Below, one piece after another: positions 20,705 through 29,127 of a DNA stretch of 64,000 bases. Location: contig JAAALK010000286.1 of the NCBI GenBank assembly GCA_019279435.1, forward strand, positions 26,865,931-26,929,930, read 5' to 3'. Under the pieces are notes generated by a model that was not told the DNA's origin, searched no databases, and saw only the letters and a program-made list of their open reading frames with translations. The translations under genes were made by a program, and so were the position numbers. Origin of the DNA: Zizania palustris. Lineage: Eukaryota > Streptophyta > Magnoliopsida > Poales > Poaceae. The number at the start of each line of letters is the position of its first letter. Position 1 is the stretch's first letter.

Positions 20705-21211
20705 CCTTTGAATGTTGACCTCGAAGTACTTGAGGACTCTGAAGAACTTCGCCAATTATGGGTGGTCCTCGAGGTAGCTAGGTCCGAAGGCCCTCCTCGG
20801 TTCAAACTTATGAGGGGGCCTAACGGTGAAGCCATTTCCGAAGTAGCCCAGGAGCTGTTGGCTACCATGAAGATGGAGCCCCTTCAGAGCTCTTCCTCCT
20901 CGCCAGACTTAAGTTTCTTAGAAGTAGTCTTATGTGGCGAGGGGGTACAGCCTTCGAGTATGGCTTTGGCAAGCGACGAAGCTTTAGACTTCTCTGCCTT
21001 CGACACGGCAACGCCTGTCTCACAGACTTGGACAAACCTTCAAAGTGGAAGACGAGGTATGTGGGCTTCGGGGCGTGGACGAACTGGACGTGGGAGAGCA
21101 GGCTCTGACGAGGTTTCGTCCAGCCGAGGGGGAACCGGCCGGAAGAAGAGCAAGCGAGGGTCAAGGCCTCGAGCTCACTTTTTCTTAGGCTTAGATACAG
21201 ACTACTCATAA
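20705..21211 (+). pseudogene. aORF-2 exon 5 (or separate downstream ORF)
   Basis: It is open as far as its stop at 21209-21211. An ATG at 20672 upstream could also start it as a separate ORF. It reads PLNVDLEVLEDSEELRQLW, then VARSEGPPRFKLMRGPNGEA, a Ser/acidic middle, a basic RTGRGRAGSDEVSSSRGGTG stretch and the C-terminus FFLGLDTDYS. aORF-1 (24731-25228) has DLEVLEVNEDLFLLWATLEA, PRFSIPRGNSGE, basic sequence and FLLGIDTEFS. I see no known domain. The conserved C-terminus between two diverged elements suggests past constraint on the protein. Confidence 0.65.
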
Positions 21212-21960
21212 TTTTGTTTTCGAAGTGTATTTGTAACATACTTCTCAATTATCATTCAATGAATGAGATTTTGTTGTATTTGCATACTTCGTCTGCATGC
21301 TTCGCATGATTTGATTGTTTCGAACATTTTAGCTTGTCACGCTCGTACTGCGCATTACATTCGCACACTTCGCATACATACTTACCCCCTTGCGCGTGGA
21401 AGCTATGGACTTAGTCGTTGCTGGTGCGAGCAATTAAAAATGCGAAGGGGTGCGCCTTTTTGGAGGCTTCAGACGCTTATATCGCATCGAGCGAAGGCCT
21501 CTTTTGGGCTTCGAATGCATTAATTTGGACCGAAGCAAGGCTTTAGCGCAGCCAAATTAAGCGAAGCATGCTTCAGCATGCTTGGATTTGCAAAATGTGC
21601 GCGAGTGAAGCTCCGAAACAAACTTAGATTTTAAGCGAAGCATGACTTCAAGATGCTTAATTTTTAGATTAGATCACGTCATGCAAAGCGAGGCCACGGT
21701 GCGTGTTCAGATAGTGAAGCAAGGATTCTTGAGCTTGATCCTGTAGTGAGTGAAAAGGATATTTGGTGTGGATTCACCCAACCTACGATAGGTTGAGCCA
21801 CCTTCGACTCTGGGTCACCTACGACCTGGGCCACCTTCGACCCGAGGATGCATCAGGCCAGAGCCTAGAATTCCGGACTTTCCGAGCCATCGCTCGGATG
21901 TCTAAAAGCCCACTGCCACAGGCCCGGAGGTGCTGTGTAGCCTTCGGTGGTGTGCTCCGG
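21212..21960. other. Ty3-2 interior without genes
   Basis: This lies downstream of aORF-2 and upstream of the tandem repeat. It is A/T-rich in part, with scattered GCGAAGC words and a three-fold motif around 21785-21845 (CTACGA..GG..CACCTTCGAC). I see no coding content. Confidence 0.5.
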
Positions 21961-21964
21961 ATTT

Positions 21965-22205
21965 TGTAAAGCGAAGCAAGGCTTCAAATTTTAAATAAGA
22001 CGAAGCAAGGCTTCGGGTTTTTGATAAGGTGAAGCAAGGCTTCGATTTTTTAAAAGGAAACAAAGCTTCGATTTCAAAACACAAAGCATGGCTTCAGTTT
22101 TAAAACGCGAAGCGAGGCTTCGACTTTTGATAAGATTGAGCAAAGTTTTGCTTTAAAGTCGAAGCAAGGCTTCAATTTTAAGGTGAAGTAGACCTTCGAA
22201 TTTTT
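21965..22205. repeat. Degenerate tandem repeat in Ty3-2, unit about 35-40 bp
   Basis: The core GAAGCAAGGCTTCGA or a close variant, followed by a T-rich tract (TTTTTGATAAGG), recurs about seven times (near 21970, 22000, 22030, 22060, 22085, 22110, 22160). The core is itself partly palindromic (GAAGC and GCTTC). Tandem repeats in the untranslated interior are known for Tat-lineage elements. Confidence 0.7.
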
Positions 22206-22508
22206 ATTAAAGTAATTGCAAATTCGTACACCAAAGTGGTGCTTCAGACTGTACATACCTCGTAACGCGGGTGAAAACATGCCTCGTAGCCCCTGGGGCT
22301 TTGACGGCCTTCAATACGCAAAGCGGAGCCCCTTGCTGGAAGGTGAGCTCCGAAGCGTGAAGGATGGAGGAAGGCGAAGAAGGCCTTCGAACTGCACTCG
22401 AAGCCCCTTGCCAGAGGGTGCGCGAAGCAAAAAAGCTTCGAAAATCCCTCCTCAAGCTCACTTCAAATTGCAGACAGTGGCAGAGAACTTTTCTTTTAGG
22501 ACTAAGGT

Positions 22509-22527
22509 TCCCACGGATGGCGCCAAC
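22509..22527 (-). other. Ty3-2 primer binding site
   Basis: The minus strand reads GTTGGCGCCATCCGTGGGA directly after the LTR end (GCTACAACA). It shares GTTGGCGCC with Ty3-1. This fixes the element on the minus strand. Confidence 0.8.
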
Positions 22528-23466
22528 TGTTGTAGCAATTGTGTTAGCTTAAGCACAGGTTTTGTATGTGTATATGATGTGTAAAATGAACTTCAAAGGG
22601 TTCTCTCAGAAGGAGAAAAGATTTATACTGGTTCGGACCTCCCCAAGGGGATAATAGCCCTACATCCAGTTTGTGGTGGATTTGGCATAGTATGCCTCGG
22701 TGGAATCTAGAAGATCCAGAGGCTCTCATGGCCTTGGAGAAGCTGAACCGCCCCCTATTACAAGGGCTTGGCCCTGCTTTTATAGGCACGCAGGCCAAAG
22801 GAAAAGACCTAAGTGCCCTCTATAAGCCATAGGCTTATAGGGGTAAAAGGGAAAAAGGCTAGTCTATTATACAAAGTGCTTTATAGCTTTACAGACGTGT
22901 CAGATAAACGTCACTTCTTGACCATCTAAACGACATATTAGGGGCAGAGGGGCCCCTGGTATGACTTCTACACTATAGCAAAGTACAGGTATATCCTGGG
23001 TTCGGAGTAGTAGCTGGAGCTCTTCGGGCTGAGGCTGCAAGGAAGGCTTCGAAGAACACTCCGTAGTGGTCTTCAAAGTATACTCCGAACTGAACTCCAA
23101 ACTGGGCTCTCGGAGACTTAGCTTCGAATTGACTGAATAGGGTCCGGAGACAGGCTCTGGGGAGCTCCAAAAGGAATTCAGAGGTTAACTCCGAAGATAG
23201 CCCAGAGGCTAACTCCGAAGGGACTTTAAAGAGAGCATGACTTGGCTTCTGGCAAACTTCGGAAGGGGGCCTGGAGGCTTTGATCTAGAAGGCTCTAGAA
23301 GGAGTCCGAAAGTTTCGATCTGGAGGGCTCCGAAAGGAGTCTTGTGATGCTTGGAAATAACTCCGGCAGGCTTGAACCTGCTTTGACAGTGCCGGGCTCC
23401 GGGCCGAAGGTCAACGGAGGATGACGTCATTTGGCCCCTGTTTAAGGGAAAACTATTCCCCCAACA
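22528..23466 (-). repeat. Ty3-2 5' LTR
   Basis: It is the 939-bp partner of 5199-6137 with TG and CA ends on either strand. A TATA box (minus strand, TATAAAA) lies at 22778-22784. The U3 part is rich in CTTCGAAG and CTCCGAAG words. The target duplication CTAAT follows at 23467-23471. Confidence 0.88.
22778..22784 (-). promoter_or_regulatory. TATA box of the Ty3-2 5' LTR
   Basis: GCCTATAAAAGC on the minus strand, conserved in the 3' LTR near 5449-5455. Confidence 0.65.
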
Positions 23467-23471
23467 CTAAT

Positions 23472-24025
23472 GGTAATATATTATCAGGCCTGAATCAAAG
23501 AATAGTAGGATTAGCAAAGGGGCTGTGGACTGAGGAACTCCCAAAGATTTTATGGTCCATTCGGACCACTCAAACGAGGTCTACAGGTTTTACTCCTTTC
23601 AGATTATTATTCGGAGATGAAGCTATGACACCGACGGAGCTTAGAGGAGGATCTCTTCGCACCACCAAACCTGAAATAGAAGGTGAAAGGCAAGCTTCGC
23701 TAGATTTAACGGAAGAAACAAGGCTTTGAGCTGTTGCAAATTTGTAGAAGTATCAACATCAAACGAAGACTAGGTATGATCCAAAGTTTAAGCTGAATGA
23801 ACTTAAACCAGGTCATCTAGTTTTGCGAAGCATCATAGCACTAGGGAAATTAGGAAATAAGTGGGAAGGTCCATACATTATTCTACGTTCAGGACGCCCT
23901 GGTTCTTTTAAACTAGCTAATTTAGAAGGCGAAGAGTTAAAGCATGACTGGCATACGGAGCACCTAAAGCGATATTTTGCACAGGGGCTCCTTGTAATCA
24001 TCTGTAAACACCTTCTGAATAAATA
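23472..24025 (+). pseudogene. INT: Ty3-1 integrase C-terminal part
   Basis: The frame picks up where Ty3-2 interrupted it: NGNILSGLNQRIVGLAKGLW, then EELPKILWSIRTTQTRSTG, then FTPFRLLFGDEAMTP, the usual sequence after the catalytic Glu. The C-terminal domain reads GNKWEGPYIILRSGRPGSFK, LANLEGEEL and HLKRYF. Stops near 23728 and 23745 break it. No chromodomain is present, as expected for this lineage. The pol frame ends at 24023-24025 (TAA). Confidence 0.82.
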
Positions 24026-24183
24026 AAGCTCATGGTTTAGATAATGCCTACCACTCAAACACTTCATACTTCTAGTGGACGCACTGGAGGAACGAAGTTG
24101 ACTGTGAGGGAAGTGTCATACATTTGAACCAATTTTACGGACTTTGAAACACTGGTTCGAAGCTTTCGACGAGGTGGGAAATT

Positions 24184-24480
24184 CACAAAAAATTGATTCC
24201 AAGCCACCGGCTTGAAAGCATCCGTAAAAAGAGTCCAAGGAGACGAAATGATGCGTATTCCAAGCTCCGGCTTGAAAGCATCCGTAAAAAGAGTCCAGGG
24301 AGACCACTATGCGAACTCCCAACCACTGGTTTGACAGCATTCGCAAAAAGAGCAGAAGGAGGCCAAATAAAACAGACTTCGAGCTAATAGCTTAAAACGT
24401 CTGTAAAAAGAGTCCAAAGCGACCAATTTTTTCGGATGCTAAAGTATCCGAAAAAGAGTCCAAAGTGACTACATTCAAAC
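24184..24480 (+). repeat. 60-bp tandem repeat downstream of Ty3-1 pol
   Basis: The units contain CCGGCTTGAAAGCATCCGTA followed by AAAAGAGTCCAAGGAGAC. Two units (starting near 24197 and 24257) are nearly identical and exactly 60 bp apart; two to three further units are diverged (AAAAAGAG at about 24344, 24404 and 24451). Tandem arrays between pol and the 3' LTR are known in Tat elements and can seed satellite DNA. Confidence 0.8.
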
Positions 24481-24730
24481 AAAAAGGTACGAAGTTACCA
24501 GTTTTCAGACTCCAAGTTTGTAGAGTCGAAGAGATTTTTGAGATCTTAGTCAATCTCTAAGTTAATAAGGGGCTCTGAGCCTCCAAAATTGTACCCCTAA
24601 CTAACGTTATTTTCGTTGCGCGTAACCACCTTCGACCAAATTTCAAAGTTGCTTACACTCAAAGAGGGGCTGGGAAATAGGGAAAGAATTTTGAAACTTT
24701 AATCTTTATCATGTAAACAGATAGATTACA

Positions 24731-25228
24731 TCATGAAAATTCTGTATCTATACCGAGAAGGAAACGAAGACCTCTTCGATTTCTAGAGCTACTATTGAAG
24801 CTAGAACGACTCGTTCCGGAGCGAGGAGTTTTAATAAATTTATGTTTAACCCTTTTCCCTCCTTTAGAAGCTCGAAAGTCCTTCTGCTCTTGTTGAAGTT
24901 CGGCCCAAGTTCGAAGTCGCTCGGGGCTTCTTTCCCAGCTTCGAAGTTGTTTAGAGCTCTTCTCTACTTTCTCTTCAGCAGTATTTTCTTCTTCGGACCA
25001 TTCAATGTCTTCAGAAGACGATGTTTCTAAACTAACTTTTTTTTCCTCTTCTTTAATATAAGATAATATATCTTTGCATAATTCGGGCATAACTTCACCG
25101 GAGTTTCCTCGGGGAATTGAAAATCGAGGGCGTTTGTGAGGTCTTAGAGCTTCCAACGTAGCCCATAGCAGAAAAAGATCTTCGTTAACCTCTAGCACTT
25201 CGAGATCATCCAAAAAAGGTTGGAAAGG
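24731..25228 (-). pseudogene. aORF-1 exon 5 (antisense gene of Ty3-1)
   Basis: This open stretch on the strand opposite to Ty3-1 reads DLEVLEVNEDLFLLWATLEA, then RPRFSIPRGNSGEVMPEL, a Glu/Ser-rich middle (SSEDIEWSEEENTAEEKVE), a basic tail and FLLGIDTEFS. It is homologous to aORF-2 exon 5 throughout, most clearly at both ends. The part itself has no stop. Its upstream exons are broken, so the gene as a whole is dead. Confidence 0.7.
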
Positions 25229-25338
25229 CTAAAAACATTTCCAAATAAGTCTTCTCATTCATAAAGGATAAAAGCATAAATTTTTACACAATTGGAGCCC
25301 TAAGGAGTACTAGACCTTCAGTTCCAAAGAGAGCTTAC
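25229..25338 (-). other. aORF-1 intron 4
   Basis: On the minus strand it runs from GTAAGC to TTTTTAG, 110 bp, T-rich. Its position matches intron 4 of aORF-2. The frame across it is off by one base, which I attribute to decay. Confidence 0.5.
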
Positions 25339-26137
25339 TACTCAAGGGTTGCGACCGCGCTTGCTTCTGGCAAAGTCCTTCGTCAATCTAGGTCTTGATC
25401 GCTGATCGGCCTTCAGCTCTCCAAGATGATTGGAAGGCTTCCCAAGCTGCAGCCACATCGGTGGAAGGAGTTAAGAGCCGGTCATCATCGAATATGATAC
25501 GAGTCACCTCTTGTTTTGGTGCTACTGATAGTCCTAAATCCTCATAGTAGCGAAGCAATCCGAGGGCAGCTACTTGGCCAGAGATTTCTCCATACCGAAT
25601 ACCCACCGTATTCATAGTCTTCGCTGTCGCTTGGATCATTTTCAATCTTTGCAGCAGAGGGATGTCGCTAGTCGAAGGTAAAGTCCAAGAAGTGTCGAAG
25701 TACTACAAGACGCCCCGAAGATTGTCCATCACACTTTGCCTTGTCTTCGGACAAAGTATCCTTCAATTAAGATAGATCACCTATCAAAGAAGATAGCCTA
25801 GCTGCTTCCGTAACTAAGGAGTTCTTCTGTCCAATTAGACTGTTGGCCTCCTCCGACAGCTTCAGCTACTCCTCTTGGAGCTTAACCATCTCAGTTCTTG
25901 TGGTCACCTGCTCCCTCCACATTTTTTCCACTTCGGCCCGAAGCACTATCTATTCAGCTTCAAGCTTCCGATTGGCAGCCTCCAAACCAAGTCTGGCTTT
26001 CCTTTCTACGGCCACCATTTCGTCCAAGCCAAAGGTCCGAACCTCAGAGCTGACAAGACTCCCCTGAAGGGCCGTTATCTTCTCCTTGAGTCAGTTACAC
26101 TCTCGTTCATTTGATAAGGCCGTAGCTCGAGCCAAGA
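25339..26137 (-). pseudogene. aORF-1 exon 4: coiled coil
   Basis: The exon begins near LARATALSNERE and continues with helical sequence (LKEKITALQGSLVSSEVRTF, RKARLGLEAANRKLEAE, LRAEVEKMWREQVTTRTEM). It then reads KMIQATAKTMNTVGIRYGEI, AALGLLRYYEDLGL and DVAAAWEAFQSSWRAEG, ending near a stop at 25388-25390. Several internal stops are present. aORF-2 exon 4 has the same order. Confidence 0.62.
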
Positions 26138-26222
26138 CTATTTGATGCGAAGGAAGAAAAGAGCCATGTAAGTAAACTATTTACATGTTTAAACTAACTC
26201 TGTTGTTGCAGATACTTCGTAC
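26138..26222 (-). other. aORF-1 intron 3
   Basis: On the minus strand it begins GTACGAAG after a complete GAG codon and ends CAAATAG; 85 bp and A/T-rich. The following exon appears to lack one base at its start compared with aORF-2. Confidence 0.55.
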
Positions 26223-26662
26223 CTCATAGGCTGCCCGCTCCAACGCCGCATCCAACTCCGACCACTCGGCTTCCCCGAGAATAGCTACCAAGTCGGTCTC
26301 CCCAACTTCGTGATTAGCCCGAGCTAGAGGCTCTAGCAAAGTCCAAAGCCCAGTCCTTCACTCCAGAAAAGGAGCTAGGAGGGGGTGCCTTGACAAGGCT
26401 CTTTGATTATCTTCACTTGGAGAAGGGCCAGAGCGTAGCGCCACATCCTCGGAGACCTCTGTGGATTGGACCCCTTCCGTAGACTGGCCTCCGTCGGTAG
26501 ACTCTGACGGAGTTAATCCGGAAGTTGAAGCAGGAAAAGGTTCCCCCTTTCCTTTACCTTTTCCAAGCCACATTCTTATGGTCTACTCCAGAATTGACTT
26601 CAGAGATTTTGAAGCTTCGGGCGTAGTCTTCGCGGCAGGGGTCATCTCCATTGGGGTTGATC
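26223..26662 (-). pseudogene. aORF-1 exon 3
   Basis: The exon joins in frame to exon 2 (codon G|GA) and reads STPMEMTPAAKTTPEASKSL, then basic GKGKGKGEPFPASTSG, then Ser/Glu-rich sequence and ETDLVAILGEAEWSELDAAL. Stops occur near 26590 and 26355. Composition and end match aORF-2 exon 3. Confidence 0.58.
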
Positions 26663-26743
26663 CTGTTAAAAGCAAAGGTATTATATAATGCATAAACTTT
26701 GCAGCACACGAAAAGAAAGGAAAAATACTCTATTGAGGCTTAC
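26663..26743 (-). other. aORF-1 intron 2
   Basis: On the minus strand it begins GTAAGC after GTCGAAG and ends CTTTTAACAG, 81 bp, phase 1. Splicing keeps the frame between two open stretches, exactly as for intron 2 of aORF-2. Confidence 0.7.
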
Positions 26744-27421
26744 CTTCGACATTCTGTCGCTAGATGAGTACGGGACTGCTCGGAGGCTTGAATGCCTCTT
26801 CGAAGTTCTCCTCAGATTTAGAGCAGGAGACGAAAGGATTAGCTGCTGAAATTTTTCCAAGAACCGCAGTTATCACTTCGTTCGGAGCCGAGACTTGATC
26901 ATTTGTTGTCCCAACTGTGCCTTCTTCCGCACCAGGGACCTCTTGGCCGTGCAGGACATTTGAAGTCTCTGCCTGCTCGAGATTGTCCTTCACAGCAGGC
27001 ATGACCACTACATCGCCCTCGGTGGGAACTTCAACCTCCACGTGCACCCCTTCATCCTCGGTAATAAGGGCTTCGAACCCCCTCTATATTTCTAGGTGTC
27101 CTTCATCTTCAGATGACTCCGAAGATGAAGTAGAGGATTTGGAAGGGACCATGAACTTCGGTTTTTAGGCCAGCTTCTTCATAGGTGTCTTGGCCGTTGC
27201 CGAAGTCCTAGCTTCATCTTTCCTCTTCTTAGGACCTGGCTCAGATGTGCTCTAGACCAGAAGGGAAGGAGCGTCAACTCCGAGTACACTCCATACTCGG
27301 TTGAACCGGTCCCAACTGCCCACCAGTTTCACCATCCATTCCTTCTCAGCGAGGGTAGGGGCTCCGAGGATCTTCTCTGAAGCCCGTACAACTTACTCCA
27401 AAGTCAAGGTGGCACGTGGAG
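26744..27421 (-). pseudogene. aORF-1 exon 2
   Basis: The exon reads ASEKILGAPTLAEKEWMVK, FNRVWSVLGVDA, basic PGPKKRKDEARTSATAKTP, acidic SSTSSSESSEDEGH, then a Glu/Val-rich stretch and FEEAFKPPSSPVLI. Five in-frame stops interrupt it. The whole exon is in one frame from acceptor to donor, apart from the stops. PGPKKRK matches SGSKRKR of aORF-2 in position and could be a nuclear localisation signal. Confidence 0.6.
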
Positions 27422-27505
27422 CTGAAAGATCAGATTTTATTTCAGTTATATCATTTTTTATGAAATTATTGCATATAAAACATTTTGCAAAGTATCATAA
27501 GTTAC
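27422..27505 (-). other. aORF-1 intron 1
   Basis: On the minus strand it begins GTAACT after TTCAG and ends CTTTCAG, 84 bp, very A/T-rich, phase 1. The exons join in frame (G|CT). Position and phase match intron 1 of aORF-2. Confidence 0.7.
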
Positions 27506-27779
27506 CTGAAGTGCTTGAAGAGATCTCTCGGAGTCCACCCTCCGAATTCTCCTTGAAGTTAATAGGCCAACTGGCCATTAGAGGTGGAATCCGGAGCCCG
27601 ATGAACTCCTCTGCCAAGTCCCGCATGCTCATGCGGCGACTTATTGTTTGAAGCAGGTTGAGGCGAGCTTCGAGTTGGCCCAGGTCCGGATGAACTTCGG
27701 CTTCCCTCCTGAAATATGTCTTCCAGAGGCCTGGCCAATGTGCTATCCGCTCCAACTTCGGTGTAGAACCAGCGAAGAA
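27506..27779 (-). pseudogene. aORF-1 exon 1, N-terminus missing
   Basis: Only the end of the exon remains: RWFYTEVGADSTLARPLEDI, a change of frame near 27700, then RRMSMRDLAEEFIGLRIPP and the donor. Compared with aORF-2 about 210 N-terminal residues are gone, including the PNA part of the PF04195-like domain. The sequence upstream on this strand is a copia leader, so the truncation is a junction and not a natural start. Confidence 0.65.
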
Positions 27780-28134
27780 TCATGAAGATGCTCAAAAAAT
27801 TTCAGATTTTTCTGCCAAACGAGCGAAAAGTTATGCCTGTTTTACCGAAGGGGGGTCACAAGGACTCGATGTGGAAACCGACTAGGGTTGTGGAGGGAAT
27901 TTTTTTGAGACACAAGATCAACTACTACTCAAATGACACAAAGGGGGGATTAAACCAGCAACAAGACTCGACCAAGAACACAAACTCAACAAAGTTAAAA
28001 ACTGAAATTAAAATCGCAAGGCACAAAGGGGTTTTCGGTGGGGATTTTTTTTGTGAGGGTTTTCTGGACTCTAGGTAAAAATAAAAGAAGATCGAGATTA
28101 CCTAACGGGAAATCTAAGCTCTGATACCAACTAA
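27780..28134 (-). mobile_element. Ty1-7 fragment: leader downstream of its primer site
   Basis: On the minus strand the sequence between the primer site and the Ty3-1 junction is an A/T-rich untranslated leader with long T and C runs and no ORF. The element stops where aORF-1 begins, so its coding part is missing. The exact junction is uncertain by about 15 bases. Confidence 0.55.
28118..28129 (-). other. Ty1-7 primer binding site
   Basis: TGGTATCAGAGC on the minus strand, complementary to the plant initiator tRNA-Met 3' end, lies 5 bases from the LTR end. Confidence 0.8.
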
Positions 28135-28916
28135 TGGGGGATTGGTCCCGATCTTCCGCTAGGTAAGGATAACTTGGATTGGTGGAGAATCTCGACGTTG
28201 ACGATCCAAGGCTCCGATCCGGTGGATCAAAACCTTGCAATCACTACACCACTATCTCCGTCGGTTATCAACCACGCAGGGCGCGATTGACCTCGCCACG
28301 AAGGCTAGTTCCTGCAAGCGAACCCAAGAACACAAGCAAGAACAGGAAGAACACAAGTCGAATGCCAAATCACAGATGACCTATGATGAGGAGAGGTTTC
28401 ACAAACGCTGATGCAGCAGCCAATCGGTCCGGTGTAGGAGCGGGATCTAAACACACAAGTGTAGATGCAAACAAAGCAAAACCTAACCCTAAAGACGGCT
28501 GCCGTGAATATATAGGGCGTGGGCAGCCTGTAGGAGGTGCACACGACCTGGACTATGGGCACACACGGCCTCCAACTCAGTACAAGGTCCAACTCGGCCC
28601 AATTCTGTCACGCAGGACTGTTTCCATTACGTAGGATGACTCGAGACTCCAAAATGAGGCGAAACTAACGCCGAAATATCCGTCTTCTCCTTAGCTTTCC
28701 AAAAAGTCCAAGAATGCGCCAATCGGACTTCATTTGAGGAAGTTATGTTCATTTTGGTGCATGGTGCTTGATGTAGTCCGAACCAGCGAATTCTAGACTT
28801 CAAATCATCCGTGCGACTCCGTCTTCAACTCCAACTCTCCTATTCCATCTCCCATGTTCCTAAGCAACAAAATATCACTAGTATTCAGTAGCACCCCATC
28901 CAAACAAATATTAACA
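28135..28916 (-). repeat. Ty1-7 5' LTR, single copy
   Basis: On the minus strand it runs from TGTTAATATTTG to CCAATCCCCCA, 782 bp, next to the primer site. A TATATA box lies at 28509-28514 on the same strand. It is unrelated in sequence to the Sirevirus-like LTRs. No second copy is in the window, so the outer boundary rests only on the TG/CA rule. Confidence 0.6.
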
Positions 28917-29127
28917 TAGTTGCTAAGGAAAGAATTAACCTCATGGTTCAAGCGACGGCACGGCCGCGTGTGATTGGTCCTTGTAATTGAATTGTAGGTT
29001 GATGGTGCATGCGTGTATCATGGTGGTGCATGTGTGTATCATGGAGGTGCATGCGTGTATCATGGTAATGTATGTGTATATCATGGTGGTGCATGTGTGT
29101 ATCATGTGAAGTGATGTCCTCATCAGG
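28917..29127. other. Junction region with minisatellite
   Basis: This is short sequence of unknown origin between Ty1-7 and Ty1-2. It includes the 21-bp array listed separately. I see no gene. Confidence 0.5.
29001..29105. repeat. 21-bp minisatellite, five units
   Basis: The unit is GGTGGTGCATGTGTGTATCAT with small changes; five units abut exactly (29001, 29022, 29043, 29064, 29085). The fourth is the most diverged. Confidence 0.9.

Larger units (their letters stand above)
5199..23466 (-). mobile_element. Ty3-2: non-autonomous gypsy-type element carrying only an antisense gene
   Basis: Two LTR copies of 939 bp each (5199-6137 and 22528-23466) end in TG and CA. The primer site lies left of the right LTR on the minus strand, and the TATA boxes also point to the minus strand. 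The target duplication is CTATT/CTAAT. Without the Ty1-1 insertion the element is about 6.9 kb. Its interior contains no readable gag, protease, RT or integrase, only aORF-2 on the plus strand and tandem repeats. It therefore resembles large retrotransposon derivatives that depend on a related autonomous element. Ty3-1 shares its primer type and antisense gene and represents the autonomous design. Confidence 0.88.
1..27779 (+). mobile_element. Ty3-1: Tat-like Ty3/gypsy retrotransposon, 5' end outside window, 3' end lost
   Basis: The element reads partial 5' LTR, primer site, gag, protease, RT, RNase H, a second RNase H, integrase, tandem repeats and an antisense extra gene. Dual RNase H, tandem repeats 3' of pol and an antisense ORF are known traits of the plant Tat lineage. 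The reading frame is broken by many stops and several frameshifts, so it is a dead copy. Ty3-2 interrupts it at 5199-23466, and integrase continues at 23472. No 3' LTR is visible: the antisense gene runs into copia leader sequence near 27780. It is the oldest element of this stack because the others sit inside it. Confidence 0.88.

Noticed and set aside
17907..21211. aORF as a true DNA transposase or a host gene
   Set aside because: No DDE catalytic triad or terminal inverted repeats are seen. Its place inside Tat-like elements and a second copy in Ty3-1 show that it belongs to the retrotransposons.
24184..24480. CRISPR-like spaced repeats
   Set aside because: The repeats abut with no unique spacers, and the setting is a plant retrotransposon.
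28118..28129. tRNA genes near the TGGTATCAGAGC sites
   Set aside because: Only the 12-base primer sites are present; no cloverleaf could be formed around them.
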